64,000 nt of DNA from Neckera pumila (taxonomy: Eukaryota; Streptophyta; Bryopsida; Hypnales; Neckeraceae). The position numbers were made by a program, and so were the translations under genes. The notes beneath the pieces are model-generated. The model was not told the DNA's origin and searched no databases. It saw only the letters and a list, made by a program, of their open reading frames with translations. This document shows, piece by piece, positions 58,534 to 64,000 of the stretch (its first letter is position 1; each line of letters begins with the position of its first letter). The DNA is taken from NCBI GenBank assembly GCA_963969595.1, contig OZ018411.1:25170545-25234544 (forward strand). Direction: 5' to 3'.

Positions 58534-60046
58534 AGTTGGAGGGGGGAGCAACTTTGAGAACATCCCGAAGGTCCTCAACTATGTACAATGTAGGGTTAAC
58601 GCGGGCAATCATTTATCTTTTTGTTTATTCAGTGTGAAGCATTGTGCACGGAGAGTGTTGTGGAAAGACATGGATAACCAGTGGAAGTGGATCATAAGAG
58701 TAAGCCACCATACATTTGTCTACTCCATTTGAAAATCATCCCACAACAACCTTGTAGAACGAGGGCTTGATTTCCTAATAAGACAAATAAGTTGAATTCT
58801 CTCCAAGATCTTAGAATGTAAGTATTTGAGGCACACTATCAGGTCAAGGTATTGAAAAATGTTATTTACGATAGTGTTGATCTTTGCAAGTACCTCACTA
58901 TAGCCATCAGGGAGTAGTTCGTCAAACACAACATCTTCAAATTCACTATATGTGAGAAGGTTCCGTTGGTTGCCTAATTCATCTATACTTCAATATACTC
59001 TGAAAGTAAGATCCTCTATCACTCTTTAAAGAGTCTGTCGAAGGTTGTTTATATCGTCTAGAGGTGGTGTATTTGGGACTTACACAAGTTCTCATTGAGG
59101 TGAATTGATATGGATTAATTACCAATCTAAAAGTGGTCAAATGCCTAGGTAGAAAACATTTGGGGGTGTACTTTCCCATTGCAAATGTACACATTTAAGA
59201 GCAAAAACACTATCTGCAATTATTCTGGACTTGTTTGAAGACCAAGATCAATTGTTTCTTCCCCTTAATCAATCTAGGAAGTCAAAACATAAAGCAGCAC
59301 CACTCCATCCCAATATGATTTGTCATTTTTCAATTGTCATTATATAATATTGGTATCTATAATATAGACACCTATAATCATAGAAGGCGTTTATAATATA
59401 GACTCCTAAATTCATGGGCTCATAGATTCTATGCTCACATGCTAGTACTCCCCAAATTTTATTAATACCAAAAATTAACAAGCAAAGAAAAAATAATTAG
59501 TGGATATTATTTTATCAAGACAAATAAAATATAAGTAGTCTATATATTTTTTTGAAGAAGTTTTTTTGGTTTGGATTTCAAAACTTGGATTATTACCAAA
59601 AAAAAAAGAGTCGGATGGCAACAGATATGAAAAAAGTACAACAAATATTTCATTAAAAATATAAGATATTGGGAGGGAGCTAGACAAAGAATTAGGAATT
59701 GGGTCAACTAATTTCATGTGGACATCAAATACTAAGTGAATCATTGACTTGATTCAAATGGAATTGATGATATATAGCCTAGAAAACCTTGAAAGTCTAG
59801 TACTCATGTTGCTAACCTATGGAGTAGGTTAGTTTTTGGCAATAAGTTTCCCACCCCCTTCCAAAAAAATAAAAAATAAAGATAAAGCCTTAATATTATT
59901 AACCAATATTGAAGGATTCTTTTTGCTCTTCCAAAAAGAGAGAGCCCCCATTGTTAATCAATGTTTCTCTTCTAAACTAAACTATATTCACTCCCAAGGA
60001 TTTAAGGAGGGATTATCCCCATCTCCAAGGGAGAATGGTTTAGTCT
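58534..60046. other. Intergenic, nothing gene-like
   Basis: 59350-59440 is the inverted partner of 16473-16560. Otherwise only short frames. Confidence 0.4.
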
Positions 60047-61045
60047 GGTTATGGTAGAACCACCCATTTCCAACTAAGACCCTTACCCAACTTATATGGT
60101 GCAACCATTTCCAACCAAGGTTGGAACAGATTTTTAACCAAAGCTTGGAATGTGTATTTTTCTCCTTTTAACCCCTAAAGTCCCAAGGCTATTTTTTTGT
60201 CAAATAACACTCAAAATTGTCATTCCTACTGCATTCATCCAAGAAAGCAAAATTATTTTTTTTTAGAATCTAACCATAGGATCTTGTACTTCACTTGTTT
60301 GAGATTATGTAGTAAAAATTTCATCAAAATATGACTATACGGATTGGAAGATGTTAGCATTCAAAGTCGGACAAAAAGCTTTTTTTCAAGAACATGCTTA
60401 GATTGCCTGAAAAACAAGATTGTCCAAAACTTTCTCATCACTAGTCCAAATAGAATGAAGCAAAGTTTCACATGTAGAAAAACATATGATATTTTAGGGA
60501 AAAGAATTTTAAGAAATTATTTTTGACATTTGGAGATTTGGAGGAGGGGCTGCCTACCAACCTCCGTTTTTGACTTTTTGTGCCATAACTTTTGCTTCTG
60601 GGCACCGATAGAAACAAAAACTATACCCCCAAGAAGCTTATGTATTTTTCTAGCTTCACAAAAAGTTTTTAAAAACTATGATGAATATTGAGACCGTATG
60701 AGCCTACCCGACGTTACATTTTGGCCCCCGTAGGGCCAGTGGAACTTTAGGGGGTAAAGGTTAGGACTAATAGGTCATAACACATATTCCAAAGTAGTGA
60801 GCAAGAAAGTAGTTCTTGAATGATCGGAATTGGAAAAGTATACACATTGGGTAAGGGTCTAGACCAACTTTTTGGCTTCCAAAAGTTGTAGTAAATTCAA
60901 TTCAAGGTATAAAATTACCAAAAGAAATTGTAATCCCCATGATTTTTATCTTCCTTTGTGGTAGAAAATTTACGTTGCCTTACACTACTCTAGAACATGC
61001 GCGGAGTTGCTTAAGTGGTCAACTATGGGTGGTTCTACCATAACT
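60047..61045. mobile_element. TIR element with GGTTATGGTAGAACCACCC ends, carrying a nested TTAA element
   Basis: The left GGTTATGGTAGAACCACCCA is mirrored at 61024-61045. Without the nested TTAA element at 60172-60755 it would be about 0.41 kb, the size of its relative at 7311-7712. Confidence 0.65.
60172..60755 (-). mobile_element. TTAA-family element, copy 8 (nested)
   Basis: TTAA at 60168-60171 precedes CCCCTAAAGTCCCAAGGC. The right end ACTTTAGGGGG is followed by TAAA, so one target copy has mutated. At about 584 bp it is an internally shorter copy. Confidence 0.65.
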
Positions 61046-61953
61046 TACAATTGCATGTTCCAAGCAAGGTTGTGCATTGGCATTCATCCTAGTTGGGCTT
61101 AAAGATTTATCTCCGTGGATGCCTCTCTCCCTCCGTTGGATCAATTGACGACAGTCAATGGACAAGTCCCTTTTGGACTAAGGTAAAAGACCCCATTGCG
61201 GTCAGATGGCCCATGATGGACACCTAATGATCCCATTGTGGTTTTGGAGACCACATCAATGCCTTATATGGTGGTTATGGAGTAATTAGTGACCTCAATA
61301 GGTACTTCCACCTTTTCAATGTAAAATTCTTTGTAAAAACTAATGTTTTAGGTCTTTCATGTTTCAAAATGTTGTGACTCCATTGGGTAGGAAGATGACC
61401 ATATTGGATTCAGATTTTGTTGGTCATGAGGTGGCCTACAGACCTCTATGGGCTGATCACTTCAAAAATTCAAAACTAATTCATACTTGGTCCAAAAAAT
61501 ATAATTTCAAACGTCCTCACTGTCTTTCACACATATCTTTGTGTGGAAAAAAATTTGAAAAATTTCAGCAATGGCATGAGGGTAGACTCCAAAGTTTGAC
61601 CCCAATGGGCTGGTTTACCTTACTATTCTCACTTTTAAACTTCAAATATTGTGTCTCTGTCCCTGCTGCATGCCACTGTATCAATCCTGGTATGATAATA
61701 TTATTGTATTCTCTTGTTCCCGCCTTCCTTGCACTTGGATTTCCCCTCAGAACAGTACTATTCTTGTCTTGCTATGCATCACCCAAAGCATGGCCTACGG
61801 TAACTTAATACGGTACGGTTTCCATCAGTCCCAGTTCAGTCTCACTTTGGCTGTGACAAAAACTCAGTGTCTGACAATTTGCATCTATGCAGCTCCAACA
61901 GGTTCTGGCACATTTTTCCAGTAGCAACTTACTCAATTGAGATCTCTCATGTA
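61046..61953. other. Intergenic, nothing recognised
   Basis: A plus-strand open frame at 61359-61808 has no recognisable motif. Part of 61485-61600 (TGTGGAAAAAAATTTGAAAAAT) looks like the interior of the TTAA family, so the frame is probably transposon relic. Confidence 0.35.
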
Positions 61954-62828
61954 CCCCCCCTACAAGAAAGGTTGACGCCCCCCTTTTGCACCCTTCAGCT
62001 TTTTTTGACATTACTTTGAACATAGTTGAGATTTCTTGTTTTTGTCAATCAACATTTGTGTCTAACCCAATCTCCCTCAAGTATACCAAATTTTCAATTT
62101 CAAAAAACCAAAACTCCATTTTTTGTGAATTTTTTTAATTTTTTTTCACGGTTTTACATGAAAATTCATAGAAATATATGAACGATGAATTTTTTAAATT
62201 TAATTGCGGAGATGTATAGGAAACATCCAAACACACATCTTTCCTTCAACAAGCATCTCCAAAAAAGTTTCACAACTATCGTGGCAGAAGTTACAATGGA
62301 GGCGTGAATAGTGCCCAAAATTTTGAAAATTTATATCTCTTTATTTTAATTAGATTTTGATAAAGTAATTGTACCATCATGCTCAAATGTGTAAAATTAG
62401 TTACAATGTGAAGGAAAAAAAACAAAATCTAATTATATTAAAGAGATATAAATTTTCAAAATTTTGGGCACTATTCATGCCTCCATTGTAACTTCTGCCA
62501 CGATAGTTGTGAAACTTTTTTGGAGATGCTTGTTGAAGGAAAGATGTGCGTTTGGATGTTTCCTATATATCTCCGCAATTAAATTAAAAAAATTCATCGT
62601 TCATATTTTTCTATGAATTTTCATGTAAAACCGTGAAAAAAAATCAAAAAAATTCACCAAAAATGGAGTTTCGGTTTTTGGAAATTGAAAATTTGGTATA
62701 CTTGAGGGAGATTGGGTTAGACACAAATGTTGATTGACGAAAACAAGAAATGTCAATTATGTTCAAAGTAATGTTAAAAAAGCTGAAGGGTGCAAAAGGG
62801 GGGCGTCAACCGTTCTTGTAGGGGGGTG
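61954..62828. mobile_element. TA-flanked long foldback element FB1
   Basis: TA at 61952-61953 and 62829-62830. Two arms of about 407 bp (61954-62360 and 62422-62828) are near-perfect inverted copies around a loop of about 60 bp. The terminus is CCCCCCTACAAGAAAGGTTG. Transcribed through, it would form a very long hairpin RNA. No coding capacity. Confidence 0.85.
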
Positions 62829-62830
62829 TA

Positions 62831-63709
62831 CAGTCAGGTACTGTAATCTTACAACCGGCCGATTTGAACCATTCAAAGATTTTTGTATAGTATAGAAAAA
62901 GAATTGGAATGTTTCATCTTGTATAATTCTCACTCAATCCTCATGCAATCCCAGTCAAGCATACCAAATTTCAAATTCAAAAAAGTAAAATTCCATTTTT
63001 GGTGAATTTTTGAAGCCAATTTTTATAGTTTTTACATAATATTTTATTGAGAACAATTGGTGATGAATTTTTTTAATTTGATTGCATAGATATGTTGGGA
63101 ACATCCATATGCACATCTTTCAAATTAAAAAACACCCCATTAAGTAACAAAAATGTAATCTAGGAAGATTTCAAGGTTGGAGTGACAATGTTTAAGTTTT
63201 GTGAAATAGATATTTATTTATTATAATTAGATTTTTCTATTTGACCCGCCTACTATAACTAAATTTTGTACATTTCAACATGGTGGTACAATTACTTTGC
63301 CAAAATCTAGTTAAAATATAGAAATATCTATTACGCAGAACTTAAGCATTGTCATTCCAACCTTGAAATCTTCCTAGATTACATTTTTGTTACTTAATAG
63401 GGTGTTTTTTAATTTGAAAGATGTACATATGGATGTTTCCTACATATCTATATAATTGGATTAAAAAAATGTATCACCAATTGTTCTCAATAAAATATTA
63501 TGTAAAACCATAAAAAATAACTTTAAAAATTCACCAAAAATGGAATTTTGCTTTTTTGAAATTGAAATTTGGTATGCTTGATTGGGATTGCGTGAGGATT
63601 GCGTATTCATTAAGCTTACCAGAATATACCAATTATATTGCACATTGTAAAAAAAAATGTAGATGGCTCAAATTGTCTGGTTGTAAGATTACAGTACCCG
63701 ACTATTCAG
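62831..63709. mobile_element. TA-flanked long foldback element FB2
   Basis: It starts directly after the TA that ends FB1. Arms of about 400 bp (about 62831-63236 and 63303-63709) are mirrored: GGTACTGTAATCTTACAACC at the left, its mirror at the right. The loop is about 65 bp. The interior shares the family sequences of FB1 and FB0 (CATATGCACATCTTTC and ACAATTACTTTG). Confidence 0.8.
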
Positions 63710-63799
63710 TACATACATTCATTGGATACTGCTGTTAACCCTAAAAGATGTTAGCATTGCTCATACAGTGCAGATACTGTTGCAACATCTACATACTTA

Positions 63800-63933
63800 G
63801 AGCAACCCCATTGCAACACGATGAAGCCACACTCTGAACATTCTGCACCTTTGATCTTTTGGTCAATGAGGATATCAATGGGTGCACAACGTTTAGACTG
63901 TTGCTTCAGTGTGTAGGAGTGGGGCTGCTCTAA
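63800..63933. mobile_element. Short MITE with TTAGAGCAACCCCA ends
   Basis: TTAGAGCAACCCCATTG at the left is mirrored by TGGGGCTGCTCTAA at the right, 134 bp in all. This type of end is common among small plant MITEs. No clear target duplication. Confidence 0.6.
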
Positions 63934-64000
63934 GGCCTTCAACATGTAGTAAAAATTGTTTTTTTCACTGCAAATTTTTGGTGAGATTGCCTGGGGATGC

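Noticed and set aside
61359..61808. Plus-strand 149-codon frame
   Set aside because: No homology; part of it resembles the interior of the TTAA element family.

Overview
This window is nuclear DNA of a land plant. It carries an ABI3/VP1-type B3 transcription factor, a plant calcium-dependent protein kinase, a DC1 zinc-finger protein, a plant-type MOSC protein, an NSUN6-like RNA m5C methyltransferase, an intron-bearing elongator tRNA-Met gene and plant telomere-type motifs (AAACCCTAA). The genes sit as short, GC-richer islands in long AT-rich stretches full of non-autonomous DNA transposons. The overall look (compact genes, short introns, a kinase gene without coding introns, many unfamiliar MITE families) would fit a bryophyte or other non-seed plant, but that placement is inference.

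Layout. 0-4.4 kb: six-exon ABI3-like gene (+). 7.7-9.5 kb: decayed imidazoleglycerol-phosphate dehydratase gene (-) with a frameshift and two broken splice sites. 9.9-18.6 kb: intergenic DNA with several inverted-repeat elements. 18.6-22 kb: CDPK gene (+) with a probable 5'-UTR intron. 22.8-33 kb: transposon-rich DNA. 34.1-35 kb: single-exon DC1 protein gene (+). 36-44 kb: nested and solo MITEs. 44.15-44.9 kb: an inverted, internally deleted copy of the 3' part of the ABI3-like gene. 46.6-50.0 kb: ten-exon MOSC/mARC-like gene (+). 50.5 kb: tRNA-Met(CAT) (-). 50.95-55.6 kb: twelve-exon NSUN6-like gene (-), convergent with the MOSC gene. 57.6-64 kb: further MITEs, ending in two long foldback elements almost head to tail.

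The genes are not an operon or a pathway; each is an ordinary separate plant gene. Exon models for ABI3, MOSC and NSUN6 were built by hand from homology plus GT/AG sites. In each case the exons sum to a multiple of three and read through without a stop.

The most unusual material is in the repeats. (1) A family of roughly 0.9-kb elements is bounded by TTAA on both sides and begins CCCCTAAAGG; about nine copies are seen, one nested in another, and the signature resembles piggyBac. (2) A TA-flanked family includes near-perfect foldbacks with arms of about 400 bp. (3) A segmental duplication of ABI3 exons 5-6 plus 3' flank carries a microhomology-like internal deletion.
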